Assembly (NCBI RefSeq): GCF_016907085.1
Contig: NZ_JAFBBJ010000001.1
Span: 3,038,001-3,102,000, forward strand
From: Clavibacter michiganensis
GTDB lineage: Bacteria; Actinomycetota; Actinomycetes; Actinomycetales; Microbacteriaceae
Direction of reading: 5' to 3'
Length of the DNA stretch: 64,000 nucleotides
In this document: piece by piece, positions 9,251-17,809 of the stretch
Numbering within the stretch: position 1 is the stretch's first letter
Layout of the letters: each line of letters begins with the position of its first letter
Translations under genes and position numbers: made by a program
Notes under the pieces: model-generated
Told to the model about the DNA's origin: nothing
The model's database searches: none
The model's input: the letters and a program-made list of their open reading frames with translations, nothing else

Positions 9251-10231
9251 CTACCGGGTGCCGTTCTTCGCGAACTCGGCGACCTGCGCCGCGTTGTCCT
9301 TCGTCACGAACGCGGGGCCGGAGTAGACGGGCTGGCCGCCGCCGATGACGTTGCCGTTCGTGGCGTAGAGGTCGAGCGCGGTGATCCCGAGGAACCCCTG
9401 CACGTACGGCTGCTGGTCGACCGCGAACAGGATCGTGCCGGCCTCGACCGCGCTCACGACGTCCTCCGAGAGGTCGAACGTGCCGATCTGCGCCTTGCTG
9501 CCCGACTCCTCGACCGCGCCGACCGCGTCGATCGCGTACTGGCCGCCGAGCGTGAGCACGCCGTCGATGGAGGGATCCGCCTGCAGCTTCGACTTGATGG
9601 TCGCCTTCACGTCGGCGTCGTTCGTGCCGTCGACCTGGAGGTTCGCCATCTGGCCGGAGAAGGCGCTCGCCGCGGAGGAGCAGCGCTCCTCGAGGCCGAC
9701 GTTGCCGGCCTCCTGGATCACGCAGAGCGCGTTCTTGAGGCCCGCGTCGCCGAGGCGCTTGCCGACGGCCTCGCCCGCGACCGTCTCGCTCTGGCCGATG
9801 TGGGTGAGGGCCCCGAACTCGGCGGAGCGCTCGATGCCGGAGTTGATGGTGACCACGGGGATGCCCGCGGCGACGGCCTTCTCGACGCTGTCCTTCACGC
9901 CGTCGGGGTTCGCCATCGAGACGACGATCCCGTTCACCTTCTGCGCGACCGCGTTGTCGATGAGCTGGGACTGCTTGGCGGGATCCGGGTCGGCGTTGTA
10001 CGTGACGGTGGCGCCGTACTGGCCGCCTGCGGTCTCGGCGCCGGACTTCACGCGGTCCCAGAAGGCGTCGCCCGGGCCCGAGTGCGTGACGACCGCGAAG
10101 GTGAGGTCGCCGCCGCCGCCGTTCGCGCCGCCCGCGGTGGGCGGGGCATCCTGGCCGGTGCCCGCGCACGAGGTGAGGAGGAGGCCGGCCGCGACCGCGA
10201 GGCCGAGGGGGGCGAGGAATCTGTTCTTCAT
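9251..10231 (-). CDS. sugar ABC transporter substrate-binding lipoprotein
   Basis: A 326-residue periplasmic-binding-protein-like lipoprotein. The signal peptide ends in a clear lipobox, LLLTSCAG, with the lipidated Cys near residue 22. The mature part matches the Peripla_BP_4 family (ribose, galactose, inositol and tetritol binders), with [25 protein letters not shown] and TFDLSEDV segments. The ATG at 10231 is preceded by AAGGAG. It is first in the importer operon, which gives the usual excess of binding protein. The neighbours suggest a polyol or its ketose (inositol, erythritol, threitol, erythrulose); sequence alone cannot decide. Confidence 0.92.
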   Translation of the reverse strand: MKNRFLAPLGLAVAAGLLLTSCAGTGQDAPPTAGGANGGGGDLTFAVVTHSGPGDAFWDRVKSGAETAGGQYGATVTYNADPDPAKQSQLIDNAVAQKVNGIVVSMANPDGVKDSVEKAVAAGIPVVTINSGIERSAEFGALTHIGQSETVAGEAVGKRLGDAGLKNALCVIQEAGNVGLEERCSSAASAFSGQMANLQVDGTNDADVKATIKSKLQADPSIDGVLTLGGQYAIDAVGAVEESGSKAQIGTFDLSEDVVSAVEAGTILFAVDQQPYVQGFLGITALDLYATNGNVIGGGQPVYSGPAFVTKDNAAQVAEFAKNGTR

Positions 10232-10314
10232 CGAATGCTCCTTGTCGGGCGGACGCCCGCGGGCGGGGTCCTGGACGTCGTCGTCGGGGTGATCCTCGTC
10301 CCGCCCGACGTGCT

Positions 10315-10334
10315 TTGTCAACACATGCTGACAA
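10315..10334. promoter_or_regulatory. inverted repeat TTGTCA-N8-TGACAA upstream of the sugar importer
   Basis: The six-base arms are perfect, with further matching bases inside the spacer (overall TTGTCAnCAnnTGnTGACAA). The site lies 84 bp upstream of the binding-protein start. On the minus strand it contains TTGACA, a consensus -35 box, so a bound protein would hinder RNA polymerase. The minus-strand decamer TGTGTTGACA agrees at nine of ten positions with the consensus I recall for the corynebacterial inositol regulator IolR (KGWCHTRACA). The HutC-type GntR regulator at 6385-7146 is the natural candidate binder. Confidence 0.6.
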
Positions 10335-10486
10335 GACGGATCCCTGTCGTGACCCGTCGTCGTCCGGCGGTCTCCCCGACGGATCCGACCCTCCAGTGTG
10401 CCGCCTGCTCGGGCCCTCCCGCGCGCGCGACGGCGCCCGACAGCGGCGCGCGCGGTCGGGCGGCCCTTCGTCGGGCCCCTCCGGGA

Positions 10487-11494
10487 TCAGAGCGAGACGG
10501 GCACCGCCACGCGCTCCTCGGCCGAGCGCTGCGCCGCGTCGGCGAGCACGAGCGCCGCGCGGCCGTCGGCGAACGTCGGGCTGTCGGAGGCCTCGCCGCG
10601 CGCGAGGCGGATGAAGGCGCGCAGCTCCGCGACGTAGGCGGCGGCGTAGCGCTCCAGGAAGAAGTCCTGGTAGGGCGGCTTGCCCTCGACGCTCGTCGCG
10701 GTCGAGACGCTCACGAGGCTCGTGAGCGCGTTCGCGACGTGCAGGGATCCGCGCGACCCGAACGCCTCGATGCGCTGGTCGTAGCCCACGGCGCTGTGGC
10801 GCGAGTTGGTGATCACGACGAGCGCGCCGCTGGACGCGCGGAGCGTCACGACAGCGGTGTCGAAGTCGCCGTGCTCGCGGGCGCCGGGGTCGAACGTGGT
10901 GGATCCGGTCGCCTGCACCTCGACGATGTCCGGCAGGAAGTACCTGGCCATGTCGAGGTCGTGGATGGTCATGTCGCGGAAGATCCCGCCGGAGACCCCC
11001 ACGTACGCGGCGGGCGGCGCGGCCGGGTCGCGGCTCGTGATCGACAGCTGCTCGAGCGCGCCGATCTCGCCCGCGGCCACGCGGGCGCGCGCCTCCGCGA
11101 AGGCCGGGTCGAACCGGCGGTTGAAGCCGAGCGCCACGGGCACGCCGGAGGAGAGCACGCGGGGGAGGAGCGCGTCGACCCGCGCGATGTCGAGGTCGAT
11201 GGGCTTCTCGCAGAGCACGGGCAGGCCGTGGTCGATCGCGGCGGCGATGAGGTCGACGTGCGTGGGCGTGGGCGAGGCGATGAGGACCGCGTCGACGCCG
11301 CCGGACGCCATCATCTCCGCGGCGTCCTCCGTGACCGTGCCGCCGAGGCGCGCGGAGAGGGCGCGGGCGCCGTCGACGAACGGGTCGCAGATCCAGGCCA
11401 GCTCGGCGTCGGGATCCGCGGCGATGTTCGCGGCGTGGACCTGGCCGATGCGGCCGGTGCCGATCAGGCCGAAGCGCAGGGGGGTCGTGGTCAT
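10487..11494 (-). CDS. iolG: Gfo/Idh/MocA-family dehydrogenase, inositol 2-dehydrogenase-like
   Basis: A 335-residue NAD(P)-dependent oxidoreductase. The Rossmann motif GLIGTGRIG lies at residues 9-17 and the catalytic-region CEKP motif is near residue 95. The signature [15 protein letters not shown], with the Asp and His used by myo-inositol dehydrogenases, lies about residues 170-185. The family oxidises polyols at C2 (myo-inositol to scyllo-inosose) or related sugars. It starts with ATG after GAGGATCC and follows the IolE-like gene by 58 bp. The combination of IolG-like and IolE-like enzymes suggests inositol breakdown, but the rest of an iol operon (iolB, iolC, iolD, iolA) is not in this window. 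Gene symbol is by similarity. Confidence 0.85.
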   Translation of the reverse strand: MTTTPLRFGLIGTGRIGQVHAANIAADPDAELAWICDPFVDGARALSARLGGTVTEDAAEMMASGGVDAVLIASPTPTHVDLIAAAIDHGLPVLCEKPIDLDIARVDALLPRVLSSGVPVALGFNRRFDPAFAEARARVAAGEIGALEQLSITSRDPAAPPAAYVGVSGGIFRDMTIHDLDMARYFLPDIVEVQATGSTTFDPGAREHGDFDTAVVTLRASSGALVVITNSRHSAVGYDQRIEAFGSRGSLHVANALTSLVSVSTATSVEGKPPYQDFFLERYAAAYVAELRAFIRLARGEASDSPTFADGRAALVLADAAQRSAEERVAVPVSL

Positions 11495-11552
11495 GTCGGG
11501 ATCCTCGTGTGTCGTGGTGGTGGTGCCGGTGCGCTCGGGGTCGCGTGCCGGA

Positions 11553-12470
11553 TCAGGCCCAGGTGCGCAGCGCTTCGCGGTTGACGCGCTGGTCCTCCGT
11601 GCGCTCGGCTCGGAAGCGGCGGATGTCGGCGTCGGGGGCGTTCAGCACGTCCTGCTCCACGACCACCCAGCCGTCGTAGCCCTGCGCCTCGATCGCGGTC
11701 ATCACGCTCGCGAGGTCGACGTCGCCCCGGCCGAACGCCACGAACGCGCCGGAGGACCACACCTCGCGCATGCCGCCGCCCGCGGCGAGCACGCGGCGGA
11801 GCTCGGCGCCGTCGACGTCCTTGAGGTGCAGGTGGGTGATCCGCGCGCCCCAGCGGGCGATCGCCGCGAGCGGGTCGCCGCCCGCTATGACGAGGTGGCC
11901 GGTGTCGAGCGTGAGGCCCACGTCGACCTGGTCGAGGAAGCGGTCGATCTCCGCGGGCGACTCGACGAAGGTGCCCGCGTGGTGGTGGAAGGTCGGCTCG
12001 AAGCCCGCGGCGCGCGTGATCTCCGCGGCCCGCGCGGTGTTGTGGACGAGGCGCGACCACGCGTCGTCGTCGAGCGGGTCGGCCTCGGCGCCGCGGCCGG
12101 GGGCGGCGGCCCGGGTCGCGGATCCGGCGTCGGCGAGCGTCGGCAGCGGCAGCCGCGCGGGCCCCGCCTCGGCCGCCTCCTGGAAGACGCGCAGCGACGT
12201 GGCCAGCTCGGGCAGGGACGCCTGGAACGCGTCGTCGTCGGAGAGGGGGAGCTGGATCCAGCCGCCCGCGAGCTCCAGCCCCGCGCCGGCGAGCCGGTCG
12301 CGCAGCTCGCGGCCGCGCCCGAGGAAGCCGACGGGTCCGAGGTCGATCCCCGCGTAGCCCGTCTCGGCCAGCGCCTCCACCATGTTGTCGGGCGTGACGA
12401 CCTCGGCGCCCTCGGGCGTCAGCTCGAACACGCCGAAGCTCACGGGCGCGCCGGCGACGGTCGCCCTCAC
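11553..12470 (-). CDS. sugar isomerase/epimerase TIM barrel, IolE-like inosose dehydratase candidate
   Basis: A 305-residue protein of the xylose-isomerase-like TIM-barrel family (AP_endonuc_2). The N-terminal GAPVSFGVFEL resembles the GxAPxSWGVW motif of inosose dehydratases. Metal-ligand candidates are the His cluster in TFHHHAGTF, Asp/His in LTLDTGHL, His in THLHLKD and Glu near the C-terminus in VVVEQD, followed by the RxNREAL tail typical of the family. The start is taken as GTG at 12470; no ATG lies in frame nearby. Its start codon overlaps the stop of a 23-codon upstream frame. An alternative role is a tetrulose-phosphate epimerase like EryC, given the neighbouring tetrose enzymes. Confidence 0.78.
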   Translation of the reverse strand: MRATVAGAPVSFGVFELTPEGAEVVTPDNMVEALAETGYAGIDLGPVGFLGRGRELRDRLAGAGLELAGGWIQLPLSDDDAFQASLPELATSLRVFQEAAEAGPARLPLPTLADAGSATRAAAPGRGAEADPLDDDAWSRLVHNTARAAEITRAAGFEPTFHHHAGTFVESPAEIDRFLDQVDVGLTLDTGHLVIAGGDPLAAIARWGARITHLHLKDVDGAELRRVLAAGGGMREVWSSGAFVAFGRGDVDLASVMTAIEAQGYDGWVVVEQDVLNAPDADIRRFRAERTEDQRVNREALRTWA

Positions 12471-12538
12471 GCGGCGGATCCCGTCGGGCGGGCCGGCGCA
12501 GCGGCGCGGGATGCGGGGGTGGTGCGGGTCTGGACCAT
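12467..12538 (-). CDS. possible 23-residue upstream ORF coupled to the IolE-like gene
   Basis: A short frame starting with ATG at 12538 whose TGA overlaps the GTG start of the IolE-like gene (GTGA). The product would be an Ala/Pro/Thr-rich peptide with no recognisable domain. A GAGGAG stretch lies about 14 bases upstream of the ATG, further than ideal. Because the main gene lacks a clear ribosome site of its own, translational coupling through this frame is plausible. It may equally be fortuitous in GC-rich DNA. Confidence 0.3.
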   Translation of the reverse strand: MVQTRTTPASRAAAPARPTGSAA

Positions 12539-12577
12539 GCGTCGTCGCACTGCTCCTCGGCGATCGGGCGGGATGTT

Positions 12578-12593
12578 TGTCCTGACGATAGTA
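12578..12593 (-). promoter_or_regulatory. candidate -10 box TACTAT and IolR-like site for the iolE-iolG genes
   Basis: Reading the minus strand, TACTAT at 12593-12588 is a good -10 hexamer. The plus-strand decamer TGTCCTGACG at 12578-12587 matches nine of ten positions of the IolR consensus I recall (KGWCHTRACA) and would cover the transcription start. No clear -35 box is visible. The site is about 110 bases upstream of the IolE-like start codon. Regulator assignment is inference. Confidence 0.45.
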
Positions 12594-12765
12594 CGTGGGC
12601 GAGGTCCTCCGCCATCGTTCGGCGCCCCGATCCGTCGTGCCGCGTCGATCGCGTGACGAGCCGGTGACGATCCGGTTGCGACCCGCCGCCCGGGCCGCTG
12701 CCCGGCCTACGCTCGACGGGAGATCCCCCATGCGGGGAACCCGCGACGCCGAGGGGGACGACGCC

Positions 12766-14901
12766 ATGACCGACACCGACACCGCACCCGGGACCGGGGG
12801 CCGCCGACCGGGATCGGCCCGCCGCGTCGCCCGCCCGCTCGCCGTCGCGACCGCCCTGGCCCTGGGCCTCTCCGCGCTCATCGCGTCGCCCGCCGAGGCC
12901 GCGACGGTCGCGATCGCCGACGTGCAGGGCACCGGCAGCGCGACCCCGTTCGCCGGCCGCGTCGTCACGGTCGAGGGCGTCGTCACGGCCGACTACCGCG
13001 GGGCGAGCGGCTACGCCGGGATCGTGATCCAGACCCGCGGCTCGGGCGGCGCGACCGACCAGACGCCCGGCGCCTCCGACGGCATCTTCGTGTACCTCGC
13101 GAGCGCGGACCCGGCCGTCGCGATCGGCGACCTCGTCCGCGTCACCGGCACCGCGTCCGAGCGCCAGGGCCAGACCCAGCTCGCCGCGACCGCGACCGAC
13201 CTCGTCGAGGCGGGCGTCGGCGTCCCCTCCGCGACCCCGCTGCCCGACAGCCTCCGCGGCGCCGACCGCGAGTCGCTCGAGAGCATGCTCGTCACGCCGA
13301 CGGGCGACTACCGCGTCGGATCCGCGCACCAGCTCGACACCTACGGCACGCTCTGGCTGAGCGCCGGCGCCGACCTGCCCGTCAAGGCCACCGACGTCGT
13401 GCGCCCGGGCGCCGAGGCCGACCGGATCGCCGCCGACAACCGCGCGCGCCGGCTCCTCCTCGACGACGGCTACAACATCCAGCTCACCAACGCCGCGTAC
13501 CCCGCGGGCGCCACGCAGCCCTACTACTCGGCCGAGCGCGTCGTGCGGAACGGCGACGTGCCCGTCTTCCCCGCCACCCCCTACGTGCTCGCCTACGGCT
13601 TCGACGACTGGCGCCTCCAGCCCACGACGCCCCTCACCTCGCTCGACGCGGCCGGCCGCGTGCCGACCTTCACGAGCGGGAACCCGCGCCCCGCGTCCTC
13701 GCCCGAGGTCGGCGGCGACGTCCGCATCGCCGGGTTCAACGTCCTCAACTACTTCACGACGCTCGGCGAGCGCGGCGCCGCCACCGCGGAGGAGTTCCGG
13801 AAGCAGCGCGCGAAGATCGTCACGGCGATCACGGGCCTGGACGCGCAGGTCGTGACGCTCATGGAGATCGAGAACAGCACCCGCTTCGGCGAGCCGGCCG
13901 ACACCGCGACGGCCGACCTCGTGCGGGGCCTCAACGACGCCGCCGGGAAGTCCGTGTGGGACTACGTCCGCACCCCCGCCGCGCTGCAGTCGACGCCGAC
14001 CGACGAGATCCAGAACGCGATCATCTACCGCACGGACGCGGTGACGCCCGTCGGGGCCGCCGCCACGCAGATCGACGAGACCGTCTGGGGCAACGCCCGC
14101 GAGCCGATCGCGCAGTCCTTCCGCGGCGGCGACCGGAGCTTCACGGTCGTCGCGAACCACCTCAAGTCGAAGTCCGGGTCCGGCACGCAGCCCGCGGACG
14201 GCCAGGGCTTCTTCAACGCCGACCGGGTCGCGCAGGCGAAGGCCGTCGCGCGCTTCGCGTCCGAGCTGCAGGCGTCGAGCGGATCCGACCTCCTCTACCT
14301 GCTCGGCGACTTCAACGCCTACTCCGAGGAGGACCCGATCCAGGCCCTCCGCGACGCCGGCTTCGTCGACCTCGTGGCCGCGAAGGCGCCCGGCGAGCGC
14401 ACGTACTCCTTCGACGGCGAGGTCGGATCCCTCGACCACGTGCTCGCGACCCGCGCGGGCGCCGCTGCGGTCACGGGCGTCGGCGTGTGGGACATCAACG
14501 CGCCCGAGTGGGCGGCGCGCGAGTACGGCGGCGCCGCGACCGACGGATCCAGCGCCTTCCGCTCGAGCGACCACGACCCCGTGAAGGTCGGCCTCGACAC
14601 CGTCCGCGACGCGTCGACGCTCGTCGGGTACGCCGACCGCCTGCTCGTCCGGAGCGGCCAGCCGGTCACCTACTCCGTGAAGCTGGCCGCCGGCGCGACC
14701 GCTCCGACGGGTCGCGTGCAGATCCTCGACCGGGGCCGCGCCATCGCGTCCGTCGACGTGACGGCGGCCGACGCCGGCCGCGCGACGGTCACGCTGCCGC
14801 GGCTCTCCCGCGGGATCCACCTGATCACCGCGAGCTACGCGGGCGACGACCAGGCGAAGGGGTCGAGCACCGTCTGGCCGTCGATCGTCCTCGTCTGGTA
14901 G
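12766..14901 (+). CDS. secreted endonuclease/exonuclease/phosphatase-family nuclease (ExeM/NucH-like)
   Basis: A 711-residue exported protein. A signal peptide with an Arg-rich n-region and a hydrophobic core ends in SPAEA-AT near residue 45. Next is an OB-fold-like domain (about 45-170) as found in YhcR/ExeM-type nucleases. The catalytic endonuclease/exonuclease/phosphatase domain spans about 325-620, with the metal-binding Glu in TLMEIEN, a VVANHLKSK motif, LLGDFNAY and a final SSDHDPV. The C-terminal 85 residues form a bacterial Ig-like domain. It probably degrades extracellular DNA. ATG 12766 follows GAGGGGGA; ATG 12730 is an alternative start that adds 12 residues. Confidence 0.9.
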   Translation: MTDTDTAPGTGGRRPGSARRVARPLAVATALALGLSALIASPAEAATVAIADVQGTGSATPFAGRVVTVEGVVTADYRGASGYAGIVIQTRGSGGATDQTPGASDGIFVYLASADPAVAIGDLVRVTGTASERQGQTQLAATATDLVEAGVGVPSATPLPDSLRGADRESLESMLVTPTGDYRVGSAHQLDTYGTLWLSAGADLPVKATDVVRPGAEADRIAADNRARRLLLDDGYNIQLTNAAYPAGATQPYYSAERVVRNGDVPVFPATPYVLAYGFDDWRLQPTTPLTSLDAAGRVPTFTSGNPRPASSPEVGGDVRIAGFNVLNYFTTLGERGAATAEEFRKQRAKIVTAITGLDAQVVTLMEIENSTRFGEPADTATADLVRGLNDAAGKSVWDYVRTPAALQSTPTDEIQNAIIYRTDAVTPVGAAATQIDETVWGNAREPIAQSFRGGDRSFTVVANHLKSKSGSGTQPADGQGFFNADRVAQAKAVARFASELQASSGSDLLYLLGDFNAYSEEDPIQALRDAGFVDLVAAKAPGERTYSFDGEVGSLDHVLATRAGAAAVTGVGVWDINAPEWAAREYGGAATDGSSAFRSSDHDPVKVGLDTVRDASTLVGYADRLLVRSGQPVTYSVKLAAGATAPTGRVQILDRGRAIASVDVTAADAGRATVTLPRLSRGIHLITASYAGDDQAKGSSTVWPSIVLVW

Positions 14902-14986
14902 CCGCCCGCCGCACGCGGAATGCGCGGGCCGCGCGCCCGGTTGCACCCCGAGACCGCACGAACCGAGCACGAGAAGAGGACGCACC

Positions 14987-15388
14987 ATGGCCACCACCGA
15001 GCTGACCGCCGAGAACTTCGAGAGCATCGTCGACTCCAACGGCATCGTCGTCGTCGACTTCTGGGCCGACTGGTGCGGCCCCTGCAAGCAGTTCGCGCCC
15101 GTCTTCGACAAGTCGAGCGAGAAGCACGCTGACATCGTCCACGGCAAGGTCGACACCGAGGCGCAGCAGTTCCTCGCGCAGCAGGCGAACATCTCCGCCA
15201 TCCCGACGCTGATGATCTTCAAGGACCAGACGCTCATCTTCAGCCAGGCGGGCGCGCTGCCCGCCCCGGCGCTCGAGTCGCTCATCGAGGAGGTGCGCGC
15301 CGTCGACGTGGCCGCCCTCAAGGAGCAGGCCGCCGCCGAGGCCGCGCAGGCCACGCCCGGCGCGAGCGCCGACCCCACCGCGATCTGA
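14987..15388 (+). CDS. thioredoxin family protein
   Basis: A 133-residue cytoplasmic thioredoxin with the active-site motif WCGPC (Trp29, Cys30, Cys33) and the cis-proline in AIPTLMIF. It reduces disulfides in client proteins using thioredoxin reductase. The thioredoxin fold ends near residue 107. The remaining 25 residues are an Ala-rich, probably disordered tail that ordinary thioredoxins of about 105-110 residues lack. The ATG follows a GAGG-containing ribosome site. A GC-rich hairpin downstream at 15411-15437 closes the transcript. Confidence 0.93.
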   Translation: MATTELTAENFESIVDSNGIVVVDFWADWCGPCKQFAPVFDKSSEKHADIVHGKVDTEAQQFLAQQANISAIPTLMIFKDQTLIFSQAGALPAPALESLIEEVRAVDVAALKEQAAAEAAQATPGASADPTAI

Positions 15389-15410
15389 CCCGCGCCTGAT
15401 CCGCGCCGTG

Positions 15411-15437
15411 CGGCCCCTCCCCATCCGGGAGGGGCCG
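15411..15437 (+). terminator. GC-rich hairpin downstream of thioredoxin
   Basis: A perfect 11-bp stem (arms 15411-15421 and 15427-15437, CGGCCCCTCCC and its complement) with a five-base CATCC loop, beginning 23 bp after the thioredoxin stop. No U-tract follows, as is common for actinobacterial terminators. Confidence 0.75.
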
Positions 15438-15487
15438 TCCGCGTCCCCACGCTCCTCCGCCCCGCCGTCCGCCGACCGGCCCCCGGA

Positions 15488-15493
15488 TACGAT
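15488..15493 (+). promoter_or_regulatory. -10 box TACGAT of a leaderless recQ transcript
   Basis: TACGAT lies exactly seven bases before the recQ ATG, and there is no ribosome site between them. This spacing puts the transcription start at or beside the A of the ATG, the standard leaderless arrangement in actinobacteria. It also supports 15501 as the true start over the longer open frame. Confidence 0.65.
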
Positions 15494-15500
15494 TGCCCCG

Positions 15501-17387
15501 ATGACCTCCACCCCTCCCGCTCCCGCCGGATCCGCCGCGTCCGGCACCGCCCTGGCCCCCGCCCTCGAGCGCCTCGGCACGGTGTTCGGGTACGACGCCT
15601 TCCGCGGCGACCAGCAGGAGATCGTCGAGCACGTCATCGGCGGCGGCGACGCGCTGGTGCTCATGCCCACGGGCGGCGGCAAGTCGCTCTGCTACCAGAT
15701 CCCGAGCCTCGTGCGCGAGGGCACGGGCGTCGTCATCTCGCCGCTCATCGCTCTCATGCAGGACCAGGTCGACGCGCTGCGCGCCGTCGGCGTCCGGGCC
15801 GCGTTCCTCAACTCCACGCAGGACCTCGAGACCAGCCGCGAGGTCGAGCGCGCCCTGCTCGACGGCGACCTCGACCTGCTCTACCTCGCGCCCGAGCGCC
15901 TCATCCTCGACCGGATGGGCCGCCTCCTCGACGAGGCCCGCATCGCCCTCTTCGCCATCGACGAGGCGCACTGCGTCTCGCAGTGGGGCCACGACTTCCG
16001 CAAGGACTACCTGGCGCTGTCGATGCTGCAGGAACGCTGGCCGGAGGTGCCGCGCATCGCGCTCACCGCCACGGCCAACGAGGCCACGCACGCCGACATC
16101 ACCGCGCGCCTCGGCCTCCAGGACGCGCGCCACTTCGTCTCCTCGTTCGACCGCCCGAACATCCGCTACCGCATCGTGCCCAAGGCCGAGCCGCGCAAGC
16201 AGCTGGTGGACTTGATCCGGAACGAGCACGCGGGCGACGCCGGCATCGTCTACTGCCTGTCTCGGAAGACCGTCGAGCAGACGGCGGAGGCGCTGAACAA
16301 GCAGGGCATCACCGCGCTGCCGTACCACGCGGGCCTCGACGCGGCCGTCCGTCAGCGCAACCAGGCGCGCTTCCTCCGCGAGGACGGCATCGTCATGTGC
16401 GCCACCATCGCGTTCGGCATGGGCATCGACAAGCCCGACGTGCGCTTCGTCGCCCACATCGACCTGCCCAAGTCCATCGAGGGCTACTACCAGGAGACCG
16501 GGCGCGCCGGGCGCGACGGCCTGCCGTCCACCGCCTGGCTCGCCTACGGCCTGCAGGACGTCGTGCAGCAGCGCCGCATGATCGACCAGTCCGAGGGCGA
16601 CGCGCAGCACCGCCGCCGGCTCTCGCAGCACCTCGACGCGATGCTCGCCCTCTGCGAGACGGTCGGCTGCCGCCGCGTGCAGCTCCTCCGCTACTTCGGC
16701 GAGGAGACGGGTCCCTGCGGCAACTGCGACACGTGCCTCGAGCCCGTCGAGACGTGGGACGCCACGGTGCCGTCGCAGAAGCTGCTGTCCACCATCGTGC
16801 GGCTGCAGCGCGAGCGGAACCAGCGCTTCGGGGCGGCGCACCTCATCGACATCCTGCTCGGCAATGAGACCGACCGCGTCCGGCAGCAGGGGCACGACCA
16901 GCTCGCCACCTTCGGCATCGGCGGCGAGCTCACCGACGTGCAGTGGCGCGGCGTCGTCCGCCAGCTCCTCGCGCAGGGCCTCCTCGGCGTGAGCGACGAC
17001 GGCTACGGCACCCTCGTCATCACCGCGGGCAGCGGCGACGTGCTCAGCGGATCCCGCCAGGTGCCCATGCGGCAGGAGCCCGAGCGCATCGTGCGCGGCC
17101 GCGGCACCCGCACCACGCGCGCGAAGGGCGGCCAGGTGGTCGACCTGCCCGAGGAGGCGCAGGGGCTCTTCGAGGCGCTCCGCGCGTGGCGCTCGGAGCA
17201 GGCGAAGGAGCAGGGCGTGCCCGCGTACGTCGTGTTCGCCGACGTCACCCTGCGCGAGGTCGCGACGGTGCGCCCGCAGGACCTCGGACAGCTCGCCGGC
17301 ATCACGGGCGTCGGCCAGAAGAAGCTCGACACGTACGGCCAGGGGCTGCTCGCGGTCGTCGCCGCCGGATCCGTCGCAGCCGACTAG
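15501..17387 (+). CDS. recQ: ATP-dependent DNA helicase RecQ
   Basis: A 628-residue superfamily 2 helicase that unwinds DNA 3'-5' in recombination and fork repair. The Walker A Lys is in PTGGGKS (Lys61) and DEAH is at 154-157. The aromatic-rich loop follows as [11 protein letters not shown], and motif VI is [10 protein letters not shown]. The zinc-binding RQC region is marked by the Cys residues in [14 protein letters not shown], then a winged-helix domain. A C-terminal HRDC domain (about 540-620) includes [12 protein letters not shown]. The frame is open further upstream, but the leaderless -10 box fixes the ATG at 15501. Full length for the family, with nothing missing. Confidence 0.95.
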   Translation: MTSTPPAPAGSAASGTALAPALERLGTVFGYDAFRGDQQEIVEHVIGGGDALVLMPTGGGKSLCYQIPSLVREGTGVVISPLIALMQDQVDALRAVGVRAAFLNSTQDLETSREVERALLDGDLDLLYLAPERLILDRMGRLLDEARIALFAIDEAHCVSQWGHDFRKDYLALSMLQERWPEVPRIALTATANEATHADITARLGLQDARHFVSSFDRPNIRYRIVPKAEPRKQLVDLIRNEHAGDAGIVYCLSRKTVEQTAEALNKQGITALPYHAGLDAAVRQRNQARFLREDGIVMCATIAFGMGIDKPDVRFVAHIDLPKSIEGYYQETGRAGRDGLPSTAWLAYGLQDVVQQRRMIDQSEGDAQHRRRLSQHLDAMLALCETVGCRRVQLLRYFGEETGPCGNCDTCLEPVETWDATVPSQKLLSTIVRLQRERNQRFGAAHLIDILLGNETDRVRQQGHDQLATFGIGGELTDVQWRGVVRQLLAQGLLGVSDDGYGTLVITAGSGDVLSGSRQVPMRQEPERIVRGRGTRTTRAKGGQVVDLPEEAQGLFEALRAWRSEQAKEQGVPAYVVFADVTLREVATVRPQDLGQLAGITGVGQKKLDTYGQGLLAVVAAGSVAAD

Positions 17388-17736
17388 GGCGCCCGCCGAC
17401 CAGGGCTCGCGCCGACGCGGGCTCGCGCCGACGAGGGCAGCGGCGGACGACGAGTGCGTCGGAGTGGCGGGGGAGAGACCCGGTCCCGAGCCTCGAGGGC
17501 TGCGGGACCGAGCCGCGCACACGGCCGACTTTTACCCGAAGACCGGCCCGGCGCTGGCGGGACAGCTCACCCGAAGAGCTGTCGCCGTTGCCCACGATCG
17601 TACTGGTCCGGCCGCGGGCTCCATGCGGGCTGTGGGGAGCGGGCGAGGCGTGGTAGCGCGTCGGCCCTGACGCGAGCGGTCGTCCGCCCCTCGTGTAAAC
17701 AGCGTGTAACGGGAGGCCGCAGACGCTTCATCGGGA
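17388..17736. other. intergenic region between recQ and the GH127 operon promoter
   Basis: About 350 bp without a convincing gene. It starts with a short tandem repeat (17403-17433) and contains several small open frames on both strands that have no ribosome site, no family resemblance and arginine/proline-rich shadow-like composition. No clear recQ terminator was found. The last 60 bp become noticeably less GC-rich as the promoter of the GH127 operon is approached. Confidence 0.5.
17403..17433. repeat. two tandem copies of GGGCTCGCGCCGACG
   Basis: Identical 15-mers at 17403-17417 and 17419-17433, separated by one C, immediately downstream of recQ. A degenerate third unit may follow. No function is apparent. 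Confidence 0.7.
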
Positions 17737-17772
17737 TTGCCAACACCGTATGGCGTATTTGTAATATGTCAC
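17737..17772 (+). promoter_or_regulatory. promoter and overlapping operator of the GH127/oligopeptide-uptake operon
   Basis: A -35-like TTGCCA (17737-17742) and a -10-like TGTAAT (17760-17765) are separated by the ideal 17 bp. Overlapping the -10 box is GTAATATGTCAC (17761-17772), the exact reverse complement of GTGACATATTAC found at 28919-28930 in front of the hydroxyproline catabolic operon. The 12-mer is an imperfect dyad of the form GTnAnAT-nTnAC, typical of FadR-type GntR operators. The likely binder is the GntR regulator encoded at 28165-28878, acting as a repressor by blocking the -10 region. Confidence 0.72.
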
Positions 17773-17809
17773 CTACCACCGGCTACCCGAGGCCGGACGA
17801 GGGAGCGCC

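Noticed and set aside
17464..17670. 68-codon frame in the recQ-GH127 intergenic region
   Set aside because: No ribosome site, no family resemblance, Arg/Pro-rich composition, and competing frames of similar length on both strands.
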